Positions 51,007 to 60,511 of a DNA stretch of 64,000 nucleotides are shown here, piece by piece (the stretch's first letter is position 1; the number at the start of each line of letters is the position of its first letter). The translations under genes were made by a program, and so were the position numbers. Below the pieces are notes generated by a model. That model had not been told where the DNA came from, searched no databases, and worked only from the letters and a program-made list of their open reading frames with translations. Source of the stretch: Chryseobacterium nepalense (GTDB lineage Bacteria > Bacteroidota > Bacteroidia > Flavobacteriales > Weeksellaceae); contig NZ_CP096203.1 of NCBI RefSeq assembly GCF_023195755.1, forward strand, positions 1 to 64,000, read 5' to 3'.

Positions 51007-52617
51007 TTATTCTTTTATAAATTTTTCATAATAGATTGCATCTTTTGTTTTGATCTTCAGGTAATAAACCCCTTTACTGAAATCTTCAACTTTCAAAGAT
51101 TTTTGATTATTTACTGTGGTGATCAGTCTTCCTAAATTATCATACACTTCCAGTGATGTAATTTCTTTTTCGGAAGCAATATTGAGAATATTTTTTACCG
51201 GATTCGGGAAAATGACAATATTGTTTTTCTTTACCAATTCAGACGTATTTAAAACATTGTTGTACAAGCTTCCGAAATTAAGGATTCCAAAACCCATCTG
51301 ATCGGTATGATTCGGATAAAGCGATGCGGTCTGTCTTAGCTTATCTCTCATCAGATCTCTGTTCATTGTAGAAAAAGCCTGGATGAGACATGCGACGCCT
51401 CCTGCTGCAATGGGCGTGGCGATAGAGGTTCCGCTTACCGGAAGTGTGGAATTGTTATTGCTCACCGTAATCGCTGCTGTTCCTCTTGCACTTGCATCAG
51501 GTTTAATAACTCCCGCAGAATTGGGTCCGTAAGATGAAAAATCCGACGATGCTCCTGCAGCGTCTACAGAACCGATACTAAAAACTTTCGCGTTATCCGC
51601 CGGCGTTAAAATATAATGCCATGGCTGAACTCCAGAATTTCCTGCGGCAAATAATACAAATATTCCTTTGTTTACTGCGATTTCAGCACCACGCGCAATA
51701 AAGGAAGTCGTTCCGTTCAGATTGGCGTAGGAATAATTGTACTTCGGGTCATCAAAAGTGGAATACCCTAAAGATGTGGTAATCATATCAACTCCTTTCC
51801 GGTCTGCTTCTTCAGCAGCTTCAATCCAGTAAAGTTCTTCTTCGGGAATTTCGACATTGGCATTTTCACTTCGGTACAAATAAAAATCGGCATCAGGAGC
51901 AGAGCCTACAAAAGTATCCTGTACAAATCCGCCAATGGCTCCGAGAACCACCGTTCCATGTATATTGAGGGAAGGATTATAAATGTCTGTGGTCTTCGTT
52001 ACAAAATCATATCCGCCTTTGATGTGTCCGTTATTCCAAAGCCTCGTAAATGCGGAACCTGTATTTACATTCGGAAAACCGGTGTCGATGACAGCGATGG
52101 TAACTCCTGTTCCGGTATATCCTGCAAGATGCAGCGGACGAATGTTAATCTGGTCAATCTGCTGTGCTCCGGAACCGTAATCAAAGACGGTGAGGTTTTT
52201 TCCTGTATTGACGTCCGGATTTATCCATTTATTGATATTTTCCATCTTTGGTACACCGGATGCATTCTTTGCGAAACTTTCTACAGAATTCACATAAGTC
52301 TGTGACTGAAGAAGAGTAATCTGAGCCGGAGTAGCATTGACGGCAACACCATTAAGCCATTTTGAATAATCCGTAACGGTGAAGCCCAAATTCTGAATAC
52401 TGGTAATGTAGGATGGCTCAATAGGTGCATCCTGATCATTCAACGGAACGCCAAGGGCAGTACGTCTGTCGAGAGACTTTTGGGAAAGTTCAGACAAGGG
52501 ATTGGCATAAAATGCGGCCTTGTTCGGCTTATCTTTAAAGAACACGAAAACAAGCGACGTTTGTGCAAAACTCACTGAATAACATGCTAAAAGACAAAAG
52601 AGTAGAATTTTTTTCAT
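51007..52617 (-). CDS. Secreted subtilase (S8 peptidase) with type IX secretion sorting domain
   Basis: This extracellular serine protease has 536 residues, a signal peptide (ending near FAQ, residue 19) and a propeptide region (about 20-150). The S8 domain has D178 in AVIDTG, H220 in IHGTVV, N327 in AAGNSG and S398 in SGTSIATP. The last about 75 residues (VIFPNPVKNILNI to YYEKFIKE) form a T9SS type A C-terminal sorting domain. The protein should therefore cross the outer membrane by the type IX system and stay at the surface or be released. It stands alone on the minus strand. Confidence 0.95.
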   Translation of the reverse strand: MKKILLFCLLACYSVSFAQTSLVFVFFKDKPNKAAFYANPLSELSQKSLDRRTALGVPLNDQDAPIEPSYITSIQNLGFTVTDYSKWLNGVAVNATPAQITLLQSQTYVNSVESFAKNASGVPKMENINKWINPDVNTGKNLTVFDYGSGAQQIDQINIRPLHLAGYTGTGVTIAVIDTGFPNVNTGSAFTRLWNNGHIKGGYDFVTKTTDIYNPSLNIHGTVVLGAIGGFVQDTFVGSAPDADFYLYRSENANVEIPEEELYWIEAAEEADRKGVDMITTSLGYSTFDDPKYNYSYANLNGTTSFIARGAEIAVNKGIFVLFAAGNSGVQPWHYILTPADNAKVFSIGSVDAAGASSDFSSYGPNSAGVIKPDASARGTAAITVSNNNSTLPVSGTSIATPIAAGGVACLIQAFSTMNRDLMRDKLRQTASLYPNHTDQMGFGILNFGSLYNNVLNTSELVKKNNIVIFPNPVKNILNIASEKEITSLEVYDNLGRLITTVNNQKSLKVEDFSKGVYYLKIKTKDAIYYEKFIKE

Positions 52618-52703
52618 GTAGATATTTTATATAAAGATAAAACAAAATCAATAAAATTTTTGATAGGATTTTAAATTCCTTATTTTTACAGAAATATTTA
52701 TTT

Positions 52704-53828
52704 ATGAAAAAGATTCAAATGGTTGACTTACAAAGTCAGTATTACAAGATAAAGAATGAAGTAGATAATGCAGTTTCAAATGTAATGGATTCAGCGGCTT
52801 TCATCAACGGCCCTGAGGTAAAGTCTTTCCAGAATGAATTAGAGTCTTATTTAGACGTAAAACATGTAATCCCGTGTGCCAACGGTACGGATGCTCTTCA
52901 GATTGCTTTAATGGCTCTTGATCTTAAAGAAGGGGATGAAATCATCACTGCAGATTTTACTTTCGCAGCAACGGTTGAGGTTATTCATTTGCTTAAACTT
53001 AAATCGGTACTGGTAGATGTTGATTATGATACGTTTACGATTTCTACAGAAGCGATTAAAAAAGCGATTACCCCAAAAACAAAGGCCATTATTCCGGTTC
53101 ATCTTTTCGGGCAGTGCGCCAATATGGAAGAAATTCTGAAAATTGCAGAACAGCATAATTTATATGTTATTGAAGATAATGCACAGGCGATCGGTGCAGA
53201 ATTTACATTCTCCGACGGAAGTGTAAAAAAAGCAGGAACCATGTCTACGGTAGGAACCACTTCTTTTTTCCCTTCTAAAAATCTCGGATGCTATGGCGAC
53301 GGAGGAGCTATTTTCACCAATAATGATGAATTAGCGCATCGTTTGAGAGGAATCGTGAATCATGGCATGTACGAAAGATATTATCATGATGAGGTTGGTG
53401 TAAATTCAAGATTGGACAGTATTCAGGCTGCTATTCTGCGAAAGAAACTTCCGCATTTAGATAATTATAATGAAGCAAGAAACAAAGCAGCTGATTATTA
53501 CGATGAGGCTTTTGCAGGGCATGAGCACATTTTAACGCCGAAAAGAGCGGATAATTCTACTCATGTTTTCCATCAGTACACGTTGAGAATTTTAAACGGT
53601 CAACGCAATGACCTTCAGAAATTTTTAACGGAAAAAGAAATTCCGGCTATGATCTATTATCCAGTAGCCCTAAGAAAACAAAAGGCTTATTATCAGGAAA
53701 GCAATGATGCCGATTTCGTGAACACTGATAAGCTGCTGGATGAGGTTATTTCTCTTCCGATGCATACGGAACTGGATGAAGAGCAACTCAAGTATATTGC
53801 AGATGCGGTGCTGGAGTTTATGAAGTGA
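52704..53828 (+). CDS. DegT/DnrJ/EryC1/StrS family sugar aminotransferase
   Basis: This PLP-dependent enzyme probably aminates a nucleotide-linked keto-sugar for surface glycan synthesis (WbpE/VioA-like). The 374-residue protein has ANGTDALQIAL (59-69), VIEDNAQAIGAEF (155-167) and the PLP lysine K192 in FFPSKNLGCYGDGG. The HQYTLR and late IPAMIYYPVALRKQ segments are typical. It lies in the same direction as galE and a nucleotidyltransferase, suggesting a small glycan precursor cluster. Exact substrate is not visible. Confidence 0.93.
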   Translation: MKKIQMVDLQSQYYKIKNEVDNAVSNVMDSAAFINGPEVKSFQNELESYLDVKHVIPCANGTDALQIALMALDLKEGDEIITADFTFAATVEVIHLLKLKSVLVDVDYDTFTISTEAIKKAITPKTKAIIPVHLFGQCANMEEILKIAEQHNLYVIEDNAQAIGAEFTFSDGSVKKAGTMSTVGTTSFFPSKNLGCYGDGGAIFTNNDELAHRLRGIVNHGMYERYYHDEVGVNSRLDSIQAAILRKKLPHLDNYNEARNKAADYYDEAFAGHEHILTPKRADNSTHVFHQYTLRILNGQRNDLQKFLTEKEIPAMIYYPVALRKQKAYYQESNDADFVNTDKLLDEVISLPMHTELDEEQLKYIADAVLEFMK

Positions 53829-53836
53829 TTTTTGTA

Positions 53837-54259
53837 ATGAGAAAAAGAATATTCAGTAATAAAATAGTTTTTTATTTAGCGATCATCGTTACAATATTTC
53901 TTATTTTTTTCTCAATTATGTCATTTCTTTCATTATTTAATGATTTCAGCATTATTACCACTATTATGACTGTTTTTTCAATCGTTGTAAATTTATTTGC
54001 ATTAGTACATTTAATTGAAAAATATAACAAGGCAGTTTTGTTTTTAAATCTAAGCTTAGGTATATTTATGCTTGATTCATTATTTTATATTGTTTTAGTA
54101 CTTAAAATGTCTCTTGTGAATCTAGATAAAGTTCTAACTAGTTTTCATTTTAAGATTTTGCTTATTGGAACAATAATTCTGATAATTATTAACAAATATA
54201 GTCTTAAGGAAAATAAATCTGAAATAGAAATAGAATCTATAGGAAAACACAGTGAATAA
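53837..54259 (+). CDS. Small four-helix membrane protein of unknown function
   Basis: The 140-residue product (starting MRKRIFSNKIVFYLAIIVTI) is almost entirely hydrophobic, with about four membrane helices and a short polar tail. I chose the ATG at 53837 over a GTG at 53825 that overlaps the previous gene. The sequence is clearly more AT-rich than its neighbours. It sits within the aminotransferase-galE gene set, so it may have been acquired separately. I do not recognise it. Confidence 0.6.
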   Translation: MRKRIFSNKIVFYLAIIVTIFLIFFSIMSFLSLFNDFSIITTIMTVFSIVVNLFALVHLIEKYNKAVLFLNLSLGIFMLDSLFYIVLVLKMSLVNLDKVLTSFHFKILLIGTIILIIINKYSLKENKSEIEIESIGKHSE

Positions 54260-54315
54260 AAAAAACAATACTTTGTCCAAGATTTCAAACTTGACAAAGT
54301 CCAAAAAAATACAAT

Positions 54316-55338
54316 ATGGCAATACTCGTAACAGGAGGTTTAGGATATATTGGTTCACACACGGTGGTGGAACTTTTGAATAACAATTTTGAAGTTGTTA
54401 TTGTAGACGATTTATCCAATTCGGAGAAATTTATATTAAAAAATATTGAGGAAATTACCGGAAGAAAACCTGTCTTTTATCCTTTTGATTTAAAAAGAAG
54501 AGAACTTTTAACCCAGGTTTTTGATGCGCACCCTATTGACGGCTGTATTAATTTTGCCGCTTCAAAAGCGGTGGGAGAGAGCCAGATAAAACCGGTTGAT
54601 TATTATGAAAACAATCTGTTCTCTCTGATCAATATCTTGCAGGAATTTAAAGAAAGAGGACTTTCCAATTTTATTTTCAGTTCTTCCTGTACAGTTTACG
54701 GCCAGGCGGATACGATGCCGATTGATGAAAATACACCGCTAAAAATGCCTGAAAGCGTTTATGGGAAAACCAAGCAAATGGGCGAAGAAATTTTAGCTGA
54801 TTTTGCCAAAGCTTATCAGAGAAAAATTTCTCTATTGAGATATTTTAACCCAATCGGAGCACATCCGTCCTCAAAAATTGGCGAATTACCTATAGGAATT
54901 CCAAATAATCTTGTACCTTATGTTATGCAGACTGCAGCAGGTATCCGCGAAAAGCTGAATGTCTGGGGAAATGATTACCCAACACCAGACGGAACGGCAA
55001 TCCGTGATTATATTTACGTAGTTGATCTTGCAAAAGCTCATGTGGCTGCTCTGCAAAAATTGATGCAAAGCACATCAGACGAAGCTGTAATTGATATTTA
55101 CAATCTCGGAACAGGAAAAGGATCTTCTGTTCTTGAAGTGATCAAGGCCTTTGAAGTGGCAAATAATGTTGAAGTTCCCTATCAGATCTGTGATAGAAGA
55201 GAAGGAGATATTACCATAGCTTATGCCAATGTAGATAAAGCGGAACGAGAACTTGGATGGAAATCTGAAACTTCTTTGGAAGAATCGTTAAGAACGGTAT
55301 GGGAATGGCAGGAGTATCTTCAGTCAAGGAATATTTAA
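54316..55338 (+). CDS. galE: UDP-glucose 4-epimerase
   Basis: GalE interconverts UDP-glucose and UDP-galactose using bound NAD. The 340-residue short-chain dehydrogenase has the NAD loop GGLGYIGSH (7-15), the Ser region FSSSCTVYG (121-129) and the catalytic pair Y149 and K153 in VYGKTK. The RYFNPIGAHPS and RDYIYVVDLAKAHV blocks typical of GalE are present. It may feed surface glycans with the aminotransferase upstream and the nucleotidyltransferase 25 bases downstream. Substrate choice between UDP-Glc and UDP-GlcNAc cannot be settled by eye. Confidence 0.95.
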   Translation: MAILVTGGLGYIGSHTVVELLNNNFEVVIVDDLSNSEKFILKNIEEITGRKPVFYPFDLKRRELLTQVFDAHPIDGCINFAASKAVGESQIKPVDYYENNLFSLINILQEFKERGLSNFIFSSSCTVYGQADTMPIDENTPLKMPESVYGKTKQMGEEILADFAKAYQRKISLLRYFNPIGAHPSSKIGELPIGIPNNLVPYVMQTAAGIREKLNVWGNDYPTPDGTAIRDYIYVVDLAKAHVAALQKLMQSTSDEAVIDIYNLGTGKGSSVLEVIKAFEVANNVEVPYQICDRREGDITIAYANVDKAERELGWKSETSLEESLRTVWEWQEYLQSRNI

Positions 55339-55363
55339 AATTAATTAAAAAAAGAAATTTATT

Positions 55364-55816
55364 ATGAAAACACAAAGAATAGGCATTACGTTTTCGTCTT
55401 TTGACTTACTTCATGCCGGACACATTAAAATGCTTGAAGAAGCAAAAACGGTTTGTGATTACCTTATCGTTGGCCTGCAGATTGATCCCTCTCATGATCG
55501 CCCGAATAAAAATAAACCTACGCAGACTATCGTAGAAAGATATATTCAGCTGAAAGCCGTAAACGCGGTGGATGAGATTATTCCTTATTATACCGAGCAG
55601 GATCTGGAGGATATCTTAAAATCATTTGTAATTGACGTTAGAATCATTGGAGATGATTATAGAGAAAAAGATTTCACAGGAAAAAAATACTGCGAAGAAA
55701 ATGGCGTTGAGATCTTTTATAACAAAAGAGACCACAGGTTTTCATCTAGTGACCTCAGAAAAAGAATTTACGAAGCTGAAATGGAGAAAAATTCAAAGGC
55801 TGAAGCTGTAAAATAA
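55364..55816 (+). CDS. Cytidylyltransferase-like nucleotidyltransferase (TagD/RfaE2 fold)
   Basis: This 150-residue enzyme attaches a nucleotide to a sugar phosphate or alcohol phosphate. The HxGH motif (HAGH, 17-20) follows the GITFSSFDLLHAGH start. The C-terminal substrate loop contains DHRFSSSDLRKRI (about 126-138). TagD-type enzymes make CDP-glycerol and RfaE2-type make ADP-heptose. The sequence alone does not separate these roles. It lies 25 bases after galE and ends at a terminator, so it is the last gene of that set. Confidence 0.88.
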   Translation: MKTQRIGITFSSFDLLHAGHIKMLEEAKTVCDYLIVGLQIDPSHDRPNKNKPTQTIVERYIQLKAVNAVDEIIPYYTEQDLEDILKSFVIDVRIIGDDYREKDFTGKKYCEENGVEIFYNKRDHRFSSSDLRKRIYEAEMEKNSKAEAVK

Positions 55817-55846
55817 AAAAATCCCGAAATATTTTCGGGATTTTTT
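55817..55846. terminator. Terminator between the nucleotidyltransferase and TonB-receptor genes
   Basis: AATCCCGAAA (55820-55829) pairs with TTTCGGGATT (55833-55842) around a three-base loop. A and T runs on both sides allow bidirectional use for these convergent genes. Confidence 0.9.
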
Positions 55847-55860
55847 ATATATGAAGGATA

Positions 55861-58428
55861 TTACATTGGTCCTCCCTGCTCATCTCCGCCAGTATCATTG
55901 GCATTAATGTCTTTTTTACGTTTCGGCTGTTCCACTTTCTCTCCCTGTTTAAATCTGTAAGTAAACGATAGAGCGAACTGTCTTGGCTGCCACTGCATGT
56001 AAGAATCTCTTACGCTGTTTGCTGTATAAGTGGTAGATCTCATTGCTCTCGTGTTGAAAATGTCCTGGATATTGAAAGAAATGGTTGCATTTCCGTTCCA
56101 GATCGTTTTTGAAGCTCCGAAATTAATGGCATACATATCTTTTCTATCTTGATAGGCTGTTTTCTGGCCACCTCTATAGAATCCCTGTACCTGTAAACTG
56201 AATGTTTTATCAACCTTTACCGTAGAAGTAAGTCTTGCTCTTGTTGAGAATCCTTTTCCTTCAAAATTAGCAATAGCCTGTGTAGGGTTTCCATCCAGAT
56301 CAAAAGTATCATACGCAATGCTTCCTTTTGTATTATATCCGAATAAATCAACATTTCCGAGGAATTTCAGCCAGCTTGTTGCATCAAAGTTGAAGTTTAA
56401 ATCCAATCCGTATCGGTCATCGGTACCAAGATTGATAGGTTTTGTATGAGATTCGATCACCTTTGGCGTAAGAATATTTCCAGCTTCATCTGTTGCTAAT
56501 TTGTTATATACTAACATTTTAGTATCGTCAGTCTGATGTCTGTAGTATAATGTAGGGTTAATCGTGAATTTTTTCTTGGAAATGCTGTATCCGAATTCAT
56601 ATGAATCAACATAAGAAGGGTTCAGATCGATATTACCGTCGAAAATATTCTGGTTGTCATTATAATTAGGATTCGGAATCAGGAAGAAAGATCTCGGACG
56701 GTCAATTCTTCGGGTATAATTTAATAATAACTGATTGTCTTTTGAAAATTCATAGCTTAAATACACACTTGGAAACAGGTTGTTATAGTTTTTTGTAGTA
56801 TTTAAAGCCGGGCTCGTCGGAACTAAATTTTTATAAGCAATATCAATGCTTGAAATTTCATCTCTCAGTCCTAACTGGTATCCTAAATTTCCGATTTTGC
56901 TTTTAAACTGCACATAGAAAGCATTAAACATTTCTTTGTAATTGGCATCATAAGTATACGGTCTTAAAAATGACAATGCAGGAGTGGTTACAGTGCTTTG
57001 CTGTACATCATTGCTGTAATCGTTATTGTTGATATCCAATCGGTAACCTGCCTCAAGTTTAGAGTTTTCTCCAATCGGAAGTTCATAATCCGCTTTGGCA
57101 ATTACGGTTCTGTTTATTGTATTCTGGTTAACAATATTCCTTAATTCAAATAAACCATCACGGGTCTGATCAATATCGGTATCGTTATAAGAACGGTTTC
57201 TTTGTAAACTTAATGATAAGGATAAATTTTGTCCTTTATCGTCAAATTTATGGTCTAATCCGAAATCTCCCTGAAATGCCAGGTTGTTATTGGTTCCTAA
57301 TGTAATCCTTTGCGAACGACTATTTGGAATTGCTAAAAAATCGTAGAAATAATCAATATTTCCTACACTTTCATTATCAAACGTTCTTACGGTTCCGGAT
57401 GCGTTTACGGAAGTTTTATCCGATATGTCATAAACGATTCCGGCAGAAGCATTATAGTTGTTATTCTTGCTGTTGTTCTCAGAATTCGTATTTCTCTGGA
57501 TCTGATCATCGGCATTCACAGCATTGCTGAAATAATCATCATTTCTGTTGGTGCTTTTAGACTCTCTGTATCCGCCGCCGCCGTTCAGGAACCATGTAAA
57601 GTTTCCTTTTCTCCAGCTTAAATTGGTATTCAGGTTGGTTTGGGGAAGGTACCCTAAAGTTCCCGTAACACTTCCGTTGAAACCTGTTTTTTTGTTTTTC
57701 TTTAAAATGATATTTAAAATACCTGCTGTTCCGCTCGCCTCAAATTTAGAAGAAGGGTTTGTAATTACTTCAATTCTTTCGATCTGGTCTGCCGGAATAC
57801 TCTGTAAAGCATTAGCCCCGTCGTCAATTCCTAAAAGTGCAGACGGTTTACCATTAATTAAAAAACGTACATTAGAGCTTCCTCTCATGGAAACCGTACC
57901 ATCGGTATCAACAGACACAGAAGGAACATTAGAAAGGACATCCTGAAGATTTCCTCCCTTGCTTACAATATCCTGAGAAGGGTCGTAGGTTCTTTTATCA
58001 AGTTCAACTTTATAAGGTTTTGTAGAAGCTGCAGTGATAGTAACGCCCTGGATTTCTCCGGTTTTCATATTGGTTGCGCTTGCTTCAGGATCAATAGAAA
58101 GTGCACCGATATTGCCCGCTGCTGTAATCTGTTTGGTAATAGTACTTTTTTTGTAATCGATTGCCTCAACAGAAATGTCGTATTGTCCGGGTGTAAGATC
58201 AAGCTTATATTGTCCCTTTTCATCGGTGAGTGTTGCATCACTCAACTGTTTGTTTGCTTTGTTAGTGAACGTAACTGAGGCATAAGGAACGGGCTGATTG
58301 CTCTTGCTGACAACCGACCCTGAAATACCCACCTTCTCCTGTGCAAAAGCCAACGCTGCGGCCGAAAGTACAAAAGTAAGCCCTAGGGTTTTCTTTGTAA
58401 AAATGTTAATGATTTCCGTCTGATTCAT
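55861..58428 (-). CDS. TonB-dependent outer membrane receptor with carboxypeptidase-like domain
   Basis: The 855-residue product has a signal sequence (residues 10-30, ending FAQ) and an N-terminal carboxypeptidase-regulatory-like sandwich (about 32-110). A plug domain (about 140-250) contains VSMRGSSNVRFLINGKPSALLG. A barrel of the outer-membrane beta-barrel-3 type follows, ending in a basic tail (PKRKKDINANDTGGDEQGG). This differs from SusC: it is a single receptor without a SusD partner. The substrate may be iron chelates, peptides or another ligand, and it is unknown. It faces the nucleotidyltransferase gene across a terminator. Confidence 0.92.
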   Translation of the reverse strand: MNQTEIINIFTKKTLGLTFVLSAAALAFAQEKVGISGSVVSKSNQPVPYASVTFTNKANKQLSDATLTDEKGQYKLDLTPGQYDISVEAIDYKKSTITKQITAAGNIGALSIDPEASATNMKTGEIQGVTITAASTKPYKVELDKRTYDPSQDIVSKGGNLQDVLSNVPSVSVDTDGTVSMRGSSNVRFLINGKPSALLGIDDGANALQSIPADQIERIEVITNPSSKFEASGTAGILNIILKKNKKTGFNGSVTGTLGYLPQTNLNTNLSWRKGNFTWFLNGGGGYRESKSTNRNDDYFSNAVNADDQIQRNTNSENNSKNNNYNASAGIVYDISDKTSVNASGTVRTFDNESVGNIDYFYDFLAIPNSRSQRITLGTNNNLAFQGDFGLDHKFDDKGQNLSLSLSLQRNRSYNDTDIDQTRDGLFELRNIVNQNTINRTVIAKADYELPIGENSKLEAGYRLDINNNDYSNDVQQSTVTTPALSFLRPYTYDANYKEMFNAFYVQFKSKIGNLGYQLGLRDEISSIDIAYKNLVPTSPALNTTKNYNNLFPSVYLSYEFSKDNQLLLNYTRRIDRPRSFFLIPNPNYNDNQNIFDGNIDLNPSYVDSYEFGYSISKKKFTINPTLYYRHQTDDTKMLVYNKLATDEAGNILTPKVIESHTKPINLGTDDRYGLDLNFNFDATSWLKFLGNVDLFGYNTKGSIAYDTFDLDGNPTQAIANFEGKGFSTRARLTSTVKVDKTFSLQVQGFYRGGQKTAYQDRKDMYAINFGASKTIWNGNATISFNIQDIFNTRAMRSTTYTANSVRDSYMQWQPRQFALSFTYRFKQGEKVEQPKRKKDINANDTGGDEQGGPM

Positions 58429-58596
58429 AAGGTATTTTTTTGTGTAAAATCGCGAAAGATTTTTCTTAATATTATGAAATTATCAATTGTGTTTAACTTC
58501 AAATATTAAGCCTAATTTATTATTTGTAAATATATATGTCGCTTTAATTAGCGAAATGTTAATTATAAAATTGTTAAAAAAAGTTAATTATAATTA

Positions 58597-59622
58597 TTAT
58601 TTTATATTATTTGAATTCAGCCAGTCCTGATATGCTTTTGCATTAATTGCATGCTGTTCGGCACTTGCAGTGAATTTGTGGTATCCTAATCTTGCAGGAT
58701 CGGCACACATAAAAATATAATTGTTTTTTTCAGCATTTAAAACTGCGTCAACAGAATTTTTATCTACCACACAAATTGGTCCCGGAGGAATACCTTTATT
58801 GGCATAGGTATTATAAGGAGATGGCGTAGATAAATGTTTATAGAAAACTCTTTTAATAGGCTGCTGGAAATTAGTCTGTTTATTAATGGCATAAATAACT
58901 GTGGGGTCCGATTGTAATTTCATTCCCTTTCTGTAGCGGTTCAGATAAAGGCCGGCAATGGTCTTCATCTCGTCCTTTTTACCGCCGGATTCTTTATAAA
59001 CAATGGAAGCGAGTGCATAAATCTGTTCTCTCGTAAGACCTGATTGCTGCTCTTTGGCTTTTCTTTCAGCATTCCAGAATTCATTATACTGATCATTGAA
59101 CCTGTTAAAAAAATCTTTTGGTGTTACCGTCCAGAAAAAATTATAGGTATCAATAAAAAAATATTTTTTAAGATCTTCTGCGTTATTATAGCCTTTTTCG
59201 GCTGCGATGGTGTTGAGTCCTTTCACAAATTCCAAAGAATCCAGTTCTGTTTTTTTGGTTACTTTACCCAACATTTGGTACACATCCCCGAAATCCCCGA
59301 TTCTAAAGCTGTTCTCACTCTGGTTTCCTGCTTTGATCATGTTTACAAGATGAGCATTTCCCAATCCTTTCTGAAAATGATAGCGTCCTGCTTTATAAAA
59401 TTTTTCAAGGTCTTTTTCTTTAGCTACCGCTTCAAATGTTTCCCGGTTGTCTACATATTTTGCCGCCGAATCTAAAATCTGTTTAAAACCGGCATTATGA
59501 GGAATGAGAACATAACCGTCATTTTTGATATTGTTTCCGTAATATTTGGAATAAAATTTAAAACCAAAAAATCCACCTATTACAAAAATAAGCAGGGCAA
59601 TAATGAGGATAGCTTTTTTCAT
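58597..59622 (-). CDS. mltG: Endolytic peptidoglycan transglycosylase MltG
   Basis: MltG cuts nascent glycan strands in the periplasm and sets their length. The 341-residue protein has a single N-terminal membrane anchor (about 4-22), a LysM-like part and the YceG catalytic domain. Its catalytic glutamate is E211 in ASIVYKESGG. LYLNRYRKGMKLQSDPTVIYA and PSPYNTYANKGIPPGPI (about 225-280) are the classic MltG substrate motifs. It starts 21 bases after dapF, and both genes serve cell wall synthesis. Confidence 0.96.
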   Translation of the reverse strand: MKKAILIIALLIFVIGGFFGFKFYSKYYGNNIKNDGYVLIPHNAGFKQILDSAAKYVDNRETFEAVAKEKDLEKFYKAGRYHFQKGLGNAHLVNMIKAGNQSENSFRIGDFGDVYQMLGKVTKKTELDSLEFVKGLNTIAAEKGYNNAEDLKKYFFIDTYNFFWTVTPKDFFNRFNDQYNEFWNAERKAKEQQSGLTREQIYALASIVYKESGGKKDEMKTIAGLYLNRYRKGMKLQSDPTVIYAINKQTNFQQPIKRVFYKHLSTPSPYNTYANKGIPPGPICVVDKNSVDAVLNAEKNNYIFMCADPARLGYHKFTASAEQHAINAKAYQDWLNSNNIK

Positions 59623-59643
59623 GTATCGTTTAACTAGATTTAT

Positions 59644-60411
59644 TTACAAAACATCTATTCTTCCTTTAAAAACCTGTTTCGCAGGGCCTTCCAGCCAAAT
59701 ATTTCTGAAAGAATTTCCGTCTTTTTCAGCATATACTTTAAGATTTCCTCCCAAAGTCTTCACATTTACGGAAATTAGATTGTTATTTTGAAGAAAGGTT
59801 AAAGCAGAAGCTGTAACTCCTGTACCACAGCTGTATGTTTCATCTTCAACGCCTCGTTCATAGGTTCTTACAAATATTTCATCTTCATTAATTTTTTCCA
59901 CAAAGTTTACATTGATCCCCTTTTCTTTGTAGTTTTCCGAATTTCGGATACCGCTTCCTTCTGCAAAAACATTATAATTCACAAGATCTTCAACATATTT
60001 TACATAATGTGGCGAACCTGTATTCATTACGGTATCATTTCCGTCAACAGCAATGGTTTCCACATCATTCATTTTCAGTTTTACGATTCCGTTGTGGATT
60101 TCCGCTTCGTGAGCTCCGTCAATGGCTGTAAACCGGCATTTACCTTCAAAAATATCAAGGAAGAAAGCAAACGCAACCGAACATCGGGCCCCGTTTCCGC
60201 AAAAGCTTTTGGAGCCGTCGGAATTATAATAATCAACTTCAAAATCAAAACCTTCTGCCTTATTTATTTTGATCAGTCCGTCCGCGCCGATACCGAATCG
60301 TCGGTCACAGAGCTTCTGAATACTGGCTATTGAAAGGTCATCCCATTCTCCGGAACGATTGTCTATCATTACGAAGTCATTTCCGGTTCCCTGATATTTG
60401 TAAAATTCCAT
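59644..60411 (-). CDS. dapF: Diaminopimelate epimerase
   Basis: DapF converts LL- to meso-diaminopimelate for lysine and peptidoglycan. I chose the start MEFYKYQGTGNDFVMIDNRS at 60411 (255 residues). The in-frame ATG 36 bases upstream would add a segment not seen in the family. The two catalytic cysteines are C71 in SFCGNGARC and C195 in YSCGTGVTA. Length is somewhat below the usual 270-280 residues but all core motifs are present. It forms an operon with mltG, 21 bases downstream. Confidence 0.96.
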   Translation of the reverse strand: MEFYKYQGTGNDFVMIDNRSGEWDDLSIASIQKLCDRRFGIGADGLIKINKAEGFDFEVDYYNSDGSKSFCGNGARCSVAFAFFLDIFEGKCRFTAIDGAHEAEIHNGIVKLKMNDVETIAVDGNDTVMNTGSPHYVKYVEDLVNYNVFAEGSGIRNSENYKEKGINVNFVEKINEDEIFVRTYERGVEDETYSCGTGVTASALTFLQNNNLISVNVKTLGGNLKVYAEKDGNSFRNIWLEGPAKQVFKGRIDVL

Positions 60412-60462
60412 ATGGTAGCTGATATTTGTCTCAGATTGAGCATGCAAAATTAGTACAATTAA

Positions 60463-60495
60463 AACAAAAAACGAACAGTGTTAGCTGTCCGTTTC
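60463..60495 (-). terminator. Terminator of the low-complexity lipoprotein gene
   Basis: AACGAACAG pairs with CTGTCCGTT (one G-U) around a six-base loop. The minus-strand run continues into Ts (AAAACAAAAAAC on the plus strand). Confidence 0.75.
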
Positions 60496-60511
60496 GTTAT
60501 TTATAATCGTT

